A stretch of DNA of 64,000 bases from Oscheius onirici (Eukaryota; Nematoda; Chromadorea; Rhabditida; Rhabditidae). The notes under the pieces are model-generated. The model did not search any database and was not told the DNA's origin. It was given only the letters and a program-made list of their open reading frames with translations. The DNA is taken from contig OW051468.1 of assembly GCA_932521025.1 (NCBI GenBank), positions 9,424,064 through 9,488,063 on the forward strand. The letters are read 5' to 3'. Shown here in pieces: positions 24,803 through 36,500 of the stretch; position 1 is the stretch's first letter, and the number at the start of each line of letters is the position of its first letter. The position numbers and the translations under genes were made by a program.

Positions 24803-25171
24803 TCCTCTCTTATTAAAACGCCGAGGTCATTTATAAGGTCATTTTGATAAGATTTTGATATAAGGTCATTTTGATTTTGATATAAGGTCATTTTGATTTT
24901 GATATAAGGTCAATTTGATTTTGACGCCGAGGTCATTTATAAGGTCATTTTGAACTTTTGGCTCCCAGAATACGGCAAAATGCGATTCTGAGAGCAGTTT
25001 TATCGAAAGTTTATATAGGATCCAGCTACCACGTCCGTTTTGCAAACTTTTGAGCTCTTTATGATTTTCAAGTGACAATTTATAATTTGGTTCGAACTTG
25101 GAAAAAGTTCTACTATTGTTGTAGCGATTGAAAATGGGGATACGACGTTGTCAGACGACAAAGTCAGCTGG
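24803..25171 (+). mobile_element. Helitron-like non-autonomous element, copy 1
   Basis: Begins with TC (TCCTCTCTTATTAAAACG) after an A and ends in CTGG before a T, with a small hairpin (TTGTC, loop, GACAA) just inside the 3' end. That combination of 5' TC, 3' CTRR, subterminal hairpin and insertion between A and T is the signature of Helitrons. The interior shares blocks such as ATCCAGCTACCACGTCCG with the element at 48073-48410. No coding capacity for Rep/helicase. Confidence 0.7.
24833..24958. repeat. Tandem repeat, about 22-bp unit
   Basis: Repeated words ATAAGGTCATTTTGATTTTG occur about five times with small changes. The tract is inside the Helitron-like element and is absent from the copy at 48073-48410, so it expanded locally. 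Confidence 0.8.
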
Positions 25172-25414
25172 TAATCGCTTCTAAAACTTCCTTTTTTTAG
25201 AAAGCCAAGAAGGGATTCCCAGAGCTGTGGTAATTGGAGAATAAATCCTCAGAGTAGAGGAGGTCTCGGGTTGTAGCGAGATGAGTGAAATGGGCTAGAG
25301 GATTCAGGGCTCCGGTTACAGGAACGACGAGATATATCTGGAGGTGGACGGGGGTGGTTGGACACGTCATTCACGGACCTTTTTTGAAATACTCCGAAGT
25401 CCTTATACAAAATA

Positions 25415-25445
25415 CCAGCCGTCTACGACGGCTTTCGCCGCCCTT
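25415..25445 (-). mobile_element. Helitron-like 3' terminus on the minus strand
   Basis: Read on the minus strand, a perfect 6-bp hairpin GCCGTC-GTA-GACGGC runs directly into CTGG followed by T. This matches the 3' ends at 25171 and 48410. The matching 5' end of this copy was not located, so only the terminus is annotated. Confidence 0.5.
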
Positions 25446-27429
25446 GCGCCTGCGGCGCTCAAGTACGTAACAACTGATGTCCTAGTTCAGATTACCAAAC
25501 ACCATTACGGTTGAGATAGTTTAGATTCCCCCAGACGCGTTCCCCTAAAAAAAACTCTCGTTCTATAAAAGATTAACGTGACAAAACTTGACATGTTACG
25601 CTAGTCTCGACAACTGTGCGGACACCACTACAGAGAGACAGACAGACACCGTTGCTCTTTAGTAAAGAAAGATAATATAGTCAATCTAATGGTTTCAACA
25701 TCTTTTTTATCAGTTTTGTCAGTAGACAAAAAAGAGGAAGGCATTCATATCTTAGATACCCTAGGCGGTTAAAAACAAGCAGAAAACAAGCGAGTAGGCT
25801 TTCCCAAAGAATTGGTAACAAAACAGTACCTCATACAGTACCACGGGAAGGTTAAAATTTCGAAACAAGAGGAGATAGGAATGACCACATTGAAAATCAG
25901 AAAGAAACATCATGCAAAGGAGCAAATATGAAGAAATTCTTAGTTGCTTCAGAAGTACAGATTCTAAATCTGTTAAAAGAGTTAAATTGAAGCAGGGATT
26001 CAAATCGGCTAGGCGGGAAACCAGTGAATTTAGAAGAATCGTTATAATCTCGTGAAATGACGAAATTATAATGGGATCCAGAGGCAAATATTTGGGTATT
26101 GGAAGAGGGAAAAGGAGAGAGAAGAACGCGTCAATCACATGCGCAGCGTGGATGAAACGCGAGAACTGCCTTCGAGGTCCTGTGAGCAATTAGGAAGTGA
26201 GTCAAAAGAGAGAGAGTCTTTTCTCCTCTCTCTCATTCTCCTGAGAACATACGTGTCAAGCCAGTCAGAACACTCGCAAATGCATAGAAATTAACCGCCG
26301 TATACGCTTTTCGATGTGTCCGCCGAGCGGAAGAATTGTAGGCAGAGAGCACCTGCCCTCTCCTTCTCCCGTCTTCCGCCTCATTTTCAGGACATAATTT
26401 GGGAGCTGTAACCGAATGAGTGACAAGGCTTCTCCATCCAAAATGACGACTAGGTTAGTGTCTGGAGAGACGTGTCATTTTCTGAGAGTCACAATTTCTA
26501 AGGAATGTCTCATTTTTCATTTACGATAGGTTTACTTAAAAAAACTGGAATGCCTCTCCTGGACCAGGTTTTCTTCCATTTCCTCGCTCCATATTAATGA
26601 CATTTCTTAAACCACTCAAGACAATGGACTTTTGAGTGTTGCTCTGTTAAACTGTAGAAGAAGAAAAACTGCTCAAAGTAGTCAAATCCCTGAACTTGAA
26701 AGTTTGTGCAAAAATTGTGTCTCCCACATTCATAAAAAGTATGCCATGTCGTAAAGCGTTCATCGATCTCTTTTTGAAACTCTCATGAGAGTTGACGAAA
26801 ATGCCTTCTCTTTGCAGAAAATGAGATCGAAAAGCGTCAAGTGGAGAGGCATACCAAAGTCAGAGAAGGAAGAACTTTGATTCACAAGCATCTCGTGAAA
26901 AAAGAGCACTGAGCCGACCCCTTCTCCGAAGAAGTACCCCTCCGTCCTGATGTGATTTGCCTCAAAAAGGAGAGAAGTAATAAGGTAAAGAGAGGTCTAA
27001 ACGGGGGGTAGGCTCTCCCGGACAGCCATCAATCAGGCGTTCTCGCGAGGAAAGAGTGTTTCGGTCTGGCGTGGCGAACGGCGGCACCGACGTCCCTCGG
27101 GGTCTCTTTGGTGAGGCAAAAAGTCTCGAAGAGAGAGAGAGAGGGCATTTACGACGCTGATGGGCATAGAGAAGGCTCAACCGTTGCCGGGTGTGCTATG
27201 AATACAGAAGAGGTGGAGATTTTGGAGCTCTTGAGAATTTGGAGAGTTCATTTGGTTCAAACGAAGAGACGCCAAAATCAGGGTAATAAAAACTTCTTTT
27301 AATTGCCTTCGAAACAAAACTTTGTTTGTAAAGTTTTCTTCCCCTAATTACTAACAAAACTTTTCGCTTTGTAAAAAAAACAGTAGAAATTGCCATTCAA
27401 GACATCTGACTGTGCTGCAAGAGGTCGTC

Positions 27430-28937
27430 ATGAGCTCTACTCCGCTGACTCTGGATGCTGTTCGTGCCATGGTAGCTCGACACAAGCCGACCATCACGGA
27501 AGAGGATCTGAAGAAGGCCGAAGACCTACTTCTCGGCTACGGAAAGAAGCTGGCCACTGAACGTAACATTGCCGGTCTGGAAGAACTGATGGTCGAGGCT
27601 CGTCCGCTCTACGAAGTCGTCGGAAAAGCCAAGGCTGCCAAATTGATCCGAGAACTGGTCGAGCTTTGTCTCTCGATCGACCAGCCGCCCAAGGTGAAGA
27701 CTTCCCTCGTCGAAAAGTGCATCCAGTGGGCTACTGACAATCGTCGCGTCTTTCTCCGTCGTACACTCCAGGCTCGACTCATTCGTCTTCTGAATGAGCA
27801 GGGCAAGTATGCCGATGCGATGAAGCTAGCCGGACCGCTGGAGAGTGAACTGAAGAAACTGGATGACCGTGAACTGCTGATCGAAGTAGCTCTGGAGGAA
27901 AGTAGAAGTGCTTTCGCTCTGAAGAATCTGGCCAAGGCGAAGACGGCTCTCATTCTGGCCAAGACTAGCTCCAATGGCAGCTATGTTTCCACAGTCATGC
28001 AGGTCAGCTCTTTTTTTTGGGGCGGTATCTTTACTCCTCCCTAAACTCGGGTTTTTGGGGGTCGGCGGGAGAAATCTAAAGTTTCAGGCTCTCTCTTCAT
28101 TTTCTAGATTTGTCCCAGTAAGCAAAGTTGTAGTCCTGATCAAGCTCTATAACTTTGCAGAACATGCGAAGCTTGAAAATACTGTTTTCACTATGAAAAA
28201 GTGATTCTAAGCCAAAACTTGTCAAAGAAACCTGCCCTTTTTTTTTACTATTAAGCCAAAAAAGTCTTGTTTACAAACCATTTAAGGCCTCAATCGACCT
28301 CCAATCGGGCATTCTGTACTCGGCCGACGAGCAAGACTTCAAGACGGCCTACTCTTACTGCTACGAAGCCCTGGAAGGATTCCAACTGTCCGGAGACAAG
28401 ATTTGCGCCACCCGAGCTCTCAAGTACATGTGTCTATCCAAGATCATGGGCAACGATGCTGACCAGATTCCGCAGCTACTCACGAACAAGGTCTGCTCCG
28501 ATGTGAAAGGTCGTCAGATCGATGCCGTCGTCGAGATGGCCAGCGCCTTCAGGAAGAGATGTCTCAAGAGCTTCCAGCGATGCATGGACGAGTACAAGGA
28601 GGAACTGATGCACGACCAGGTGGTGGCTGCTCATTCGACTCGTCTGCAGACGGACATGATGGAGAAAGAAATCTCCCGCATTCTCGAGCCCTATTCCGAA
28701 GTTTTTCTCTCTCACATTGCCAAGAAGGTCAATCTGCCGCAGCAGAACGTCGAAAAGGTCATTGCCATGATGATTCTGGACAAGAAGATTCACGGCTGCA
28801 TCGATCAGCACCACGGATCCGTGCAGATCTTCCAGCCGCCTTCTGCTGACAAGACGTTCACCAAGGGAATCGAACTGCACAAGTCTCTCAACAAGGCCGT
28901 CGACGTCGCCTACGCTCGAGCTGCTGGAATCAAGTAG
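27430..28937 (+). CDS. rpn-6: 26S proteasome regulatory subunit RPN6 / PSMD11
   Basis: RPN6 is a lid subunit of the 19S regulatory particle that clamps the lid to the 20S core in the cytoplasm and nucleus. Two exons, 27430-28002 and 28287-28937, give 407 residues (human PSMD11 has 422). The N-terminal helical repeats contain KAKAAKLIRELVEL and FLRRTLQARLIRLL; the junction reads VSTVMQ then ASIDLQSGILYSAD, matching the family's LDMQSGI. The C-terminal PCI domain is clear (ISRILEPYSEVFLSHIAKK, MMILDKKIHGCIDQ), ending in a short helix. The initiator Met at 27430 gives the usual short N-terminus. Strong codon bias fits high expression. The 284-bp intron includes a motif resembling one near 9170 in an unc-13 intron. 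Confidence 0.95.
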
Positions 28938-30076
28938 GAGGAAAAGAAGGAACCTGTGAGACAGAATCATAAACATGATTGAGAACTGTCTGTGTTTTAT
29001 CATTCTTTGATTCTAACAAAGTTTTTGGTAATGAGAATCAGGGGATTGAAACAGGAGGTGTAGTGCGACGGAAAGCGGTGGGAAAAGAGAAATGAATTGA
29101 ACTGAGAATAGCGTGAGAGAGCCGCTTGCTATAAAATACAAGTGGCTTCAGTCTCTCTGCCACCCTGAGTTTTAAATTGCTGGGGCTGTTAAGACGTCTA
29201 AATAATTCGCCATGTTTGAACCCGTGCCTCTCTTTCGCTCTCCAAAACAAAAACGTAATGAATGATTCAAGGCTGAGCGAAGAGACAGCTCTCTAAAACT
29301 TTACGGTAAAGGATGAAGTGGCATGAAAGGAGTCTGCTTTTATTAGAAAGGGGGAAGGAAGGACTCGAGGTGCTTCGGGTAATTGCCTTGGCCACAACAG
29401 CCGAGAAGAGATGATTGTAGAGGGCTAAAGAGAGAGGGAGAGGCGAAAAGAATGGTCAATAAGTTGAAAAGGGAAACCCCGAGTTTCAGATGATGGACGA
29501 GAAGCTCAGAGCGCAGTCGAGCATCTAATTCAAAAGACGTTTGATTGTGTCAAAGGTGGCGCCGTGCTGAAATCTGATTTGGACAGCTGGCACTATGTGG
29601 AACAGGGATCGAAAATCTGGGATTGTTGTGAAACTGATTACGATAGGGTTTGGTTGTCGTTTAGAGGTATTTTTGGACGAAAAAGAGAATTTTTTTGATT
29701 CTTTTGATCGTATTCTTGGTAGAGCTGAAAACTGTTCACGTATATTATTTGTTCAAGAAATAAAAGAGCATTACCGTAACCCAGTTAGTTTGCCACGGAA
29801 TAAAACTGAAACGTTGGATACTCAGCTAAGTATCCTGACTGATTATCCTACGTTTGCGTGCTATTATTGTCTCGAGGCAAACTAAACAGGTTACGGTAAT
29901 ACTCGGTTTTTATTGAGCAAACTTTATTTCTTCTCGAAATACAACTTGCTGTCAAAATAAGCAGGCCGTTCACTATCTTTCAGTGTTTTCGAAGCTGGAA
30001 AAATAAGAGATGCTAAAAAATGTTTGGATTTGTTGCGATCAAGAGTAAAAGAGAAGATTAGTCAGTGCCCCGGTCT
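28938..30076. other. Convergent spacer between rpn-6 and the mucin-like gene
   Basis: This 1.1 kb holds no supported gene. One palindromic element lies at 29770-29900. Possible polyadenylation signals for the minus-strand gene (TTTATT on the plus strand) occur at 29918 and 29933. Confidence 0.55.
29770..29900. repeat. Short palindromic repeat, CCGTAACCC family
   Basis: Ends ATTACCGTAACC and GGTTACGGTAAT are exact complements; inner arms CAGTTAGTTTGCC and GGCAAACTAAACAG also pair. It also carries ACGTTGGATACTCAGC, a word shared with the repeat at 45210-45793. The flanking genes are unaffected. Confidence 0.75.
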
Positions 30077-31995
30077 CTATTTCTTTTTCTTGTCACCGGG
30101 TTTTTTGGCAGTGACCTTCTTTTTCGACTTCTTGTCGGCACTTTTCTTCTTGTCCTCACTGCCATCACTCTCTTTCTTATTTTTCTTCTTGGGCTCCGAC
30201 TTAGTAGGCTTCTTAGACTTCTCCGACTTTTCGACCTTGCCACTCTTCTGTGGCTCAGACATATTGGCGCTAGCGACGACACTCTTCACGGCACTCTTAT
30301 CAGCGGGTACCGAAGTAGAATCATCCTTTTTGTCATTCTTCTTACCGTCCTTCTTTCCCTTCTCCTTTTTTTCTTTCTCGAAGGCATCGTAGAGACTCTT
30401 AGCACCCCACAGAATCATCAAGCAGCCGACACTGGACGCAATGACTCCGATGAGGAACACTGCCCAGAAGGCTACTTTGCTCTTTTGTGGCTTAGTTCCA
30501 CCAGATCCTACAGATCCACTAGCACCATTCAGATTGGAGTTGTTCGGATCGTTGGGCTCATGGGTAGCTGAAATTACTAATTTATGGGATTCGTGAAGAC
30601 CGAATACGAAAAAAATTAGAGCAAATGTACCCGCAGGGATCGGAGTTGTAGTAGCGGTTCTTGTCGATTTGCTCGTCTTCTCCTCGGGCACTGTTGTCTG
30701 CATGCTAGTACCAGTGACAGTTGACGATGAATACACTGTTGTACTGGCAGAAGTGGTATTCGTTGTACCTGAGCTGGTCACAGCGGTTGTATTCGCTCCT
30801 TTAGCTGCCGTGCTTGTATTAACAGATCCCGTTCCGATAGGTGAAGCTTGGCTAGGCGTTGTGGAAGCCGACAAAGTTTCAGTGGTCTTAATAGTCGCCG
30901 TGGAAGGTCCAGAATATGTGGTCGTTCCCGTTGCCTCTGAAGTTGTAGCACTAGCCGAAGTGGTAGCAGCTCCAATTGTTCCTGCATCTTTTACTGTGGA
31001 TGTAGTATCCGGGCTGGTAGCAGAATCAGTAACTGGACCATCGACAGGTTCATTTGCCTTGATAGTAAATGAAGTAGTCGTTTCGGTTGCAGCTGGTGTC
31101 GCTTTCGGGACCGTAGTGGATGTATTATCAGCAGAGAAAGTAGTGGTACCAGTCTTGCCAACCGAAGTAGATGATGTGCTGGTTGTCGTAGAAGACATAC
31201 TGTTCGTCGTTGTTTTGACTTTGGGATCGTTGGTCGATGCACTGCTTGTAGAGGCAGCGGAACTGATCGTTAATAGAGCAGGGGTAGTCACTTTGGCAGC
31301 AGTTGAATTCTTTGCCGAACCACTCTTCGGAAGAGTTACTCCAGTCTTGGTGGTAGTACTTTCAGTCTTTCCAGTCCCGACATTTGTCGTCTGAGCGGTT
31401 TTGCTTGTTCCTCCAGTTGTTCCGACTTTCTTTGGATTCTTAGACGTGGACGTAGTAAGCCCTCCATTCGACTTGGGAGTCGAAGTACTAGCTGTTTGTC
31501 CCGTAGTAGTCTGATCATCCAAATTTCCATCATAACCATCATCTTGGGTGTCATCTTCATCTCCTGTAAATATCGGCCCATTACCAGACTGACCAACAGT
31601 ACCTTGACTGGGAACACCATTATTAGCTCCTCCTGAAACTACATGCTTATTCGGTGTATTTTTAGCACCTTGGGATGGAGTTCCCTTGGCAGTCGAAACA
31701 GCCTTGGATTGATCTCCTTTCTGAGTATCAGATTTTCCAGAAGTTCCAGGAGTTTTCTTCGAACCAATCACAGCATCCTCATCAGGATCCTGTCCAGACA
31801 CATCCCTGTTTCCTGGTCTTTTCTGCTTCCTCCTGAAGCAAGACCGCGTCTAGGTAGTCCCCAACTTGCCATTCTGGAAGTTCAATTTGTAGAGAAGAAC
31901 CACTAGATACTACCAGTGGCTAGGTTCTCTCGCTCGCGAACATTTTCCACCTCGGCATGGCCGGACAGAACAGCTACCAGAAGAAGAAGACTCGT
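30077..31995 (-). CDS. Mucin-like single-pass membrane protein with lysine-rich tail
   Basis: The main exons are read from 31801 to 30077, and a 63-bp intron (30568-30630) that is itself in frame probably interrupts them. A further exon at about 31995-31918 encodes a hydrophobic leader (SLLLLVAVLSGHAEV) and splices in phase to GDVSGQDPDED, so the protein is likely secreted then anchored. No in-frame ATG is seen before the leader, because a TGA lies just upstream; the first exon is unresolved. The ectodomain is about 350 residues rich in Thr and Ser, probably heavily O-glycosylated. It is followed by a transmembrane helix (FWAVFLIGVIASSVGCLMIL) and a cytoplasmic tail dominated by Lys, Ser and Glu ending KKKK. 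I do not recognise an orthologue. Function is inferred only as a cell-surface mucin. Confidence 0.7.
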
Positions 31996-32267
31996 TCAGA
32001 CGAGTAGAAGCTTCAACGAAGTCGTTGTACTCTCCCTCCAGAATCTCTGTCCATATATACCAAACTTTTTTGCGTTGTTCTATTATTTTTATGAAAACTT
32101 TTATTTCATTTAATTAAACGCGCTCTATTGACGAAGCTAACAATCCTCAATTTTCGTAACGTTAATTTTTCTCAAAAAGCTGCTTCCCAAAAGAATAACG
32201 CTTGTAGTCCCCGAAGCTTCGCTTCAACTCGACAAGCTGGTCAACTTATTCAGTATCCATAGCTAAA
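31996..32267. promoter_or_regulatory. Divergent intergenic region
   Basis: About 270 bp separate the leader exon of the mucin-like gene (minus) from the start codon at 32268 (plus). AT-rich, no defined promoter element. The missing initiation codon of the mucin-like gene must lie here or further upstream. Confidence 0.4.
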
Positions 32268-33228
32268 ATGTTCCCTCTTCATCTGGTTCCAGCTGATCTC
32301 CTCCCCGCCATCTTCGGCAAGGTTAGTCTTTTTTCTATTTCAGTGCCACTTCATGGCTTCTTTTTGTGCTCAATTAATTTTAATAATACAAGGATCCTAC
32401 GGTACTCACTTTAAACAAACTGTAACTTGATTAAAGTCTCTTTTTATTGAACTAACCAGATGGTTCTAGTGTAGACCATTTGCAAAACAAGGGTCCCATC
32501 AAAGTTTTATGTCAATCTCAACTCTCTATTCAGATGGAAGATGATCAGTTCCTGAACGTGCCCAAAATGGACAGATTCAACCGGAAAGTCTACGAGAAGA
32601 GTCTTCACAAGTACCGTCAGTGTCCTTTCCACTATTTGGACAAGATGTGCCACGAGAGACTGGCCGTCAGGATACCTACACTGAAGCCGGACTATGCCAA
32701 AGCTATGCTGAAGGTAAGAAAACTTGTTAGAATTTTCATTAATTTCGGTTTTCAGAACATCCAGAGCAGTTCCCGAGCTCCTTCTTACTTCATAGTCGAG
32801 TTTGAGACGATGAACACAATTGAGTGAGTTGACTTTCTGAACAAATTAATTTCAGCAGAAAAAATCAATTTAAGGATTCAAAATTGTATTCTTTTCAGTG
32901 TCGACGAAATCCTCAGCGGTCTTTCGGTAGAGACCATGGCCTGGCGGAGAGATGATTCGGCTTGCCTCTTCTCCAAAGCCGATCTCAGCCACATCTTTCC
33001 CTCAAACTGGGCCGTCTTTGTAATGAGGAATCAAAAAGCTAGTTTCCTGTTCTAAGATCCCAAAGAAGACAAATTTAGAATGCCCTGCTAGTGGTAGCAC
33101 TGAGAAACTTTTCACTATCAGTGGAGAAATTCGTCTCGGGAGAGGCTCAACTGCATAAGGAAGAACTATTGGCAAAGTTGTGGGACGCGACGCGGAACGC
33201 CAGCTGCTATCCGATGCCGGAACTCTGA
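32268..33228 (+). CDS. Unidentified 190-residue protein, five exons
   Basis: Exons 32268-32321, 32534-32713, 32756-32823, 32899-33019 and 33079-33228 join in frame, all with GT-AG introns, and end in TGA followed by AATAAA at 33254-33259. The product begins MFPLHLVPADLLPAIFGK, contains CPFHYLDKMCHERL and a mixed polar middle, then a predicted helical C-terminal third (NALLVVALRNFSL). No signal peptide or membrane span is evident, and three of its five Cys residues lie in the first half. I do not recognise the family. Splice-site quality and intact frame across five exons make it a real gene. Confidence 0.75.
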
Positions 33229-33596
33229 TCTCTGATATTTAGAAAACTTGATGAATAAACAACTTCGGCTTTAGTTTGGTTTTCTTTTACTAAAGAGTAA
33301 ATCGAGGTAAAACATTTTTAGACAAACAATCAAAAGTTTTCGGAAATAATAGTATTGACAGTTTCAGAGCTGTGTCCGAGCTAATGTTGACCCCTTTTTT
33401 GTGCTCTTTCGCGTGGTATTTGACACCAGGAATATTTCACAATAAGTCATTACGAACCGCAACAAGTTTTCAGTGAAGAAATCGAAAATCTAGACGGCTT
33501 CAGAGCAGATCAATGAACAGAATTTTCTTAAAATAAATAGATTCATTTCCGCATATTTATATCACACTTTCATCACCAGGTACTTGTCTTTCAAAA
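33229..33596. other. Convergent spacer
   Basis: 368 bp between two convergent genes. Contains only the AATAAA of the upstream gene and AT-rich sequence. Nothing else seen. Confidence 0.6.
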
Positions 33597-36500
33597 TTAT
33601 GTCTTCTTCACTCCCCAGAACGGATCCAGCTGATTCAGAGGATCGAGAGGATCCATGGAGGGCATCGGCCCCGATCCTTTGATGGCAGCATGCAGCTGAC
33701 GCTTCTCCAAACGATTCTTATCACTCTCCCCAATGTTAAACTTGTCCGGATTGGTCAGGTCATGTAAATGCTGTGGGATCTGACTCTGAGGAGCAATAGA
33801 GACAGTTGAGGGGTTGACCATTGAGAGCATCTGTGAACAGCTGAGTTTTATGTGATTTCGACTTACTGAAGCGTCAGAAGAAGCAACAGGAGCAGATTTG
33901 TGCTGGAAGGGAATCACAGCTGCTGCTGGTCGAACGAAATTGGGATCAACTGGTCGAGGGACAGTCTGCTGAAGAGAATGGAATTCTTGAACGGTTCTAG
34001 TCGTCTGACTAGGAGCGATAGCCGGAGGAAGAGACATATCACCAAGGAGGGAACTAAGTAGGTCCTGAAATGTTCGTAATTTCTGAATTGAGCTCTCTAC
34101 AGACCACATTAGCTCCAGATTGCGGTGTTTGACTGACAGAGGATTGGGGTGTGCCGCCTCCGAGAACTGGAGTCTCTAGATTCTGATGAGTAGAGACAGG
34201 CTGAGCTGACGAAGGAGTGAAAGCTGATCGGTGCCATGGAGATGGAGCCTGAAGTTTTTTTGTTCCTACAATACAGTAATTTTCTTCCCAGTTAAAGTCA
34301 AAACTTCCATGCATCACCAAGTATTTTTTGATTTTTTTTGCGCAACTATATACCAACTTCAAAGACTCGCAGTCGCTCAGAGAAAGATGGAACGGACTAT
34401 GCTAGAAGTTACATTGCGCGATAGAAGGAGAAACGATTGGATAAGGAATCGGACTAAACTGGCGGATGTATTGGATTTGGCAAAATCGAGAAAATTGGCC
34501 TGGGCAAAGAAGATTGCCAAAATGAGCAGTGACTGGTGGCCGAAAAAGATCTGCGAATGGTGGCCATACGACTATAAAAGTAGCAGGGGACGCCCACGAG
34601 CACGATGGAAGGATAGTGTCACCAGAGTTTTCGGTGTTCAATGGTTGAGAAGACTACGTGACGGCATCTGAGTATCTTCGCTACATGAAAACTCATTGAA
34701 AGAATGCGAATAAATCAAATATAGCTGTTGCCAAATCTTTACCTTACGTACTTTTCGTTACGCAAAGTTGCGTACGAAAAATACAGTAGAAATTTGAATA
34801 AAATGGCTTGCCCGCGCGTACGTAATATCGCGTAAAAAAAGCACGTAAGGTGAAGGTTTGGCACGTGGTATACTCACCGTATTATGCCAAGGAGAAGAAG
34901 CATTCGTCTGACCAGCAGACGGGTTCGGAGATCCCCAAGCAGGCATCTGATTCGTCGCATTTTGAGTCGGAGCCACCTGACTTGGCATGGACGGAATTTG
35001 AGGTTGGATTGGGACTTGCTGTACCGGCCGTTGATCAGGGACTTTTGTTTGTCCCGAGCCGATTCCAAACTGTCCCATTGGATTGTTCATTTGAGGAGTG
35101 ACATGCTGAACATGAACAGGCTGTACTTGCTGCTGTACAGGTTGTTGAATGTTCTGCATTGATGGACTAGACTGCTGGTAGCCAGGATGAGGCTGAGTCT
35201 GAGCTCCTTGACTACCGAAAGTTACTGCCTGATATCCCTGATTGATTGGCACAAATGCCGAAGGTAGGGAAGCCTGGGAAGGAACTGGAGTCTGACTGAC
35301 TGGTACTTGAGCAGCAACTGAATTCGGCTGATAGCCTAAACCACTATCTTGTCATTGTTTTTTTTAGTTTTCTCACCAAAACCATGTTGACCACCGCTTT
35401 GTCCATATCCATTAGGTTGGTTGTACTGTTGAGCCGGAGGACCAGCTTGAGGAAGAACTGGAACACCCCCATCAGTTCCACCGTTTTTCTCACCCGATCT
35501 TTGTTGGTTTTGTCCGAAGCCACTAGGCTGACTATACTGTTGAATCGGAGGCTGAAGAACTGTTTGAGAAGCAACTGGAGCCGTCTGGTAACCAGATCCT
35601 TGATTTTGTCCATAGCCAGGCTGACTGTACTGTTGAGCCGGATGCTGATTTGTCCACTGATTCTGTCCTAATACGACTAAAATTGACATTTTCCTAAAAA
35701 AAAATCTTACCGTGCTGTTGTTGGTTCATAACTGGCGTCAAAAAGCCATTCTGAACTGGGGGAACAGGCTGTTGGTAGTTCTGTGCAACGGGGTGACCAA
35801 CCCCTTGAGAAAACTGCTGGGAGCTCGGAAGATTTTGAGGAACTAAAGCAATTTTTCAAGCCAACTATCAAATGTACCCTGTTGTGTTCGGTAGTACACA
35901 TTCTGTTGACCCATTTGATTCGAAAACTGCTGACTCTGTGGTTCCGACGTGATTTTCGGAGTAGCCACCCGATTGATCCGATTAAGTTCACTCGATGAAG
36001 AATGAACACTGCTCAGAGCTGGATTCGGAGAGAAAGGGCCGTACTGTTGTTGTGGAATTTGAGGAGAAGCATATTGTTGTCTTTGAGGAGAAACAAATGG
36101 CTGTTGTGGCTGATAATACTGCTGTCCTGAAAGAATTTTCTCTTATTTGATTATAAACTATGAATTTTTCTACAATTCTATCTGGAACAGAAGTTCTGCC
36201 TTCCTCATCACCAGGAAAGTAAAAATTCGTCCAAATAAGTCTTTTCGGTATACTTGCCATGAGAATCTGCCGGCATTCTCTGCTCCACAGGAGCCACAGT
36301 ATAGCCTGAGGGAACAGGTGACACGAACGGCTCCGGCACGTAATGATCTTGATGAAAATCTCCGGCTACGCTGCTTGGAGCAGGAGACGGCGGTCCGTTG
36401 TACATTTCTGGCATTCCTATTGGAAGTTGCTGCTGTTGAGCAGGTAGCCCTCTTTTTGCAGCCATCTTGTTACGATAAAATTGCATGTAATCACCAAGTC

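Larger units (their letters stand above)
23783..27429. other. Repeat-rich spacer upstream of rpn-6
   Basis: This 3.6-kb region has no gene I can support. It contains one complete Helitron-like element, a 22-bp tandem repeat within it, an opposite-facing Helitron-like end at 25415 and a short (GA)n tract near 27125-27145. Several minus-strand open frames (24208-24579 and 25761-26189) are hydrophobic but match nothing. A possible short first exon at 26416-26452 could not be connected to downstream exons. Confidence 0.55.

Noticed and set aside
25761-26189. Hydrophobic 142-residue minus-strand frame that might suggest a membrane receptor
   Set aside because: No recognisable transmembrane-receptor motifs, poor codon bias compared with real genes nearby, and no adjoining exons; hydrophobicity follows from T-rich sequence.
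26416-26452. Possible short first exon (MSDKASPSKMTT) with a GTTAGT donor
   Set aside because: The nearest good acceptor (around 26818) leads to an immediate stop; no downstream exons could be joined.
30077-30571. Plus-strand Leu/Phe-rich frame opposite the mucin-like gene's lysine tail
   Set aside because: It is the complement of lysine codons (AAG read as CTT/TTC); a shadow of the real minus-strand gene.
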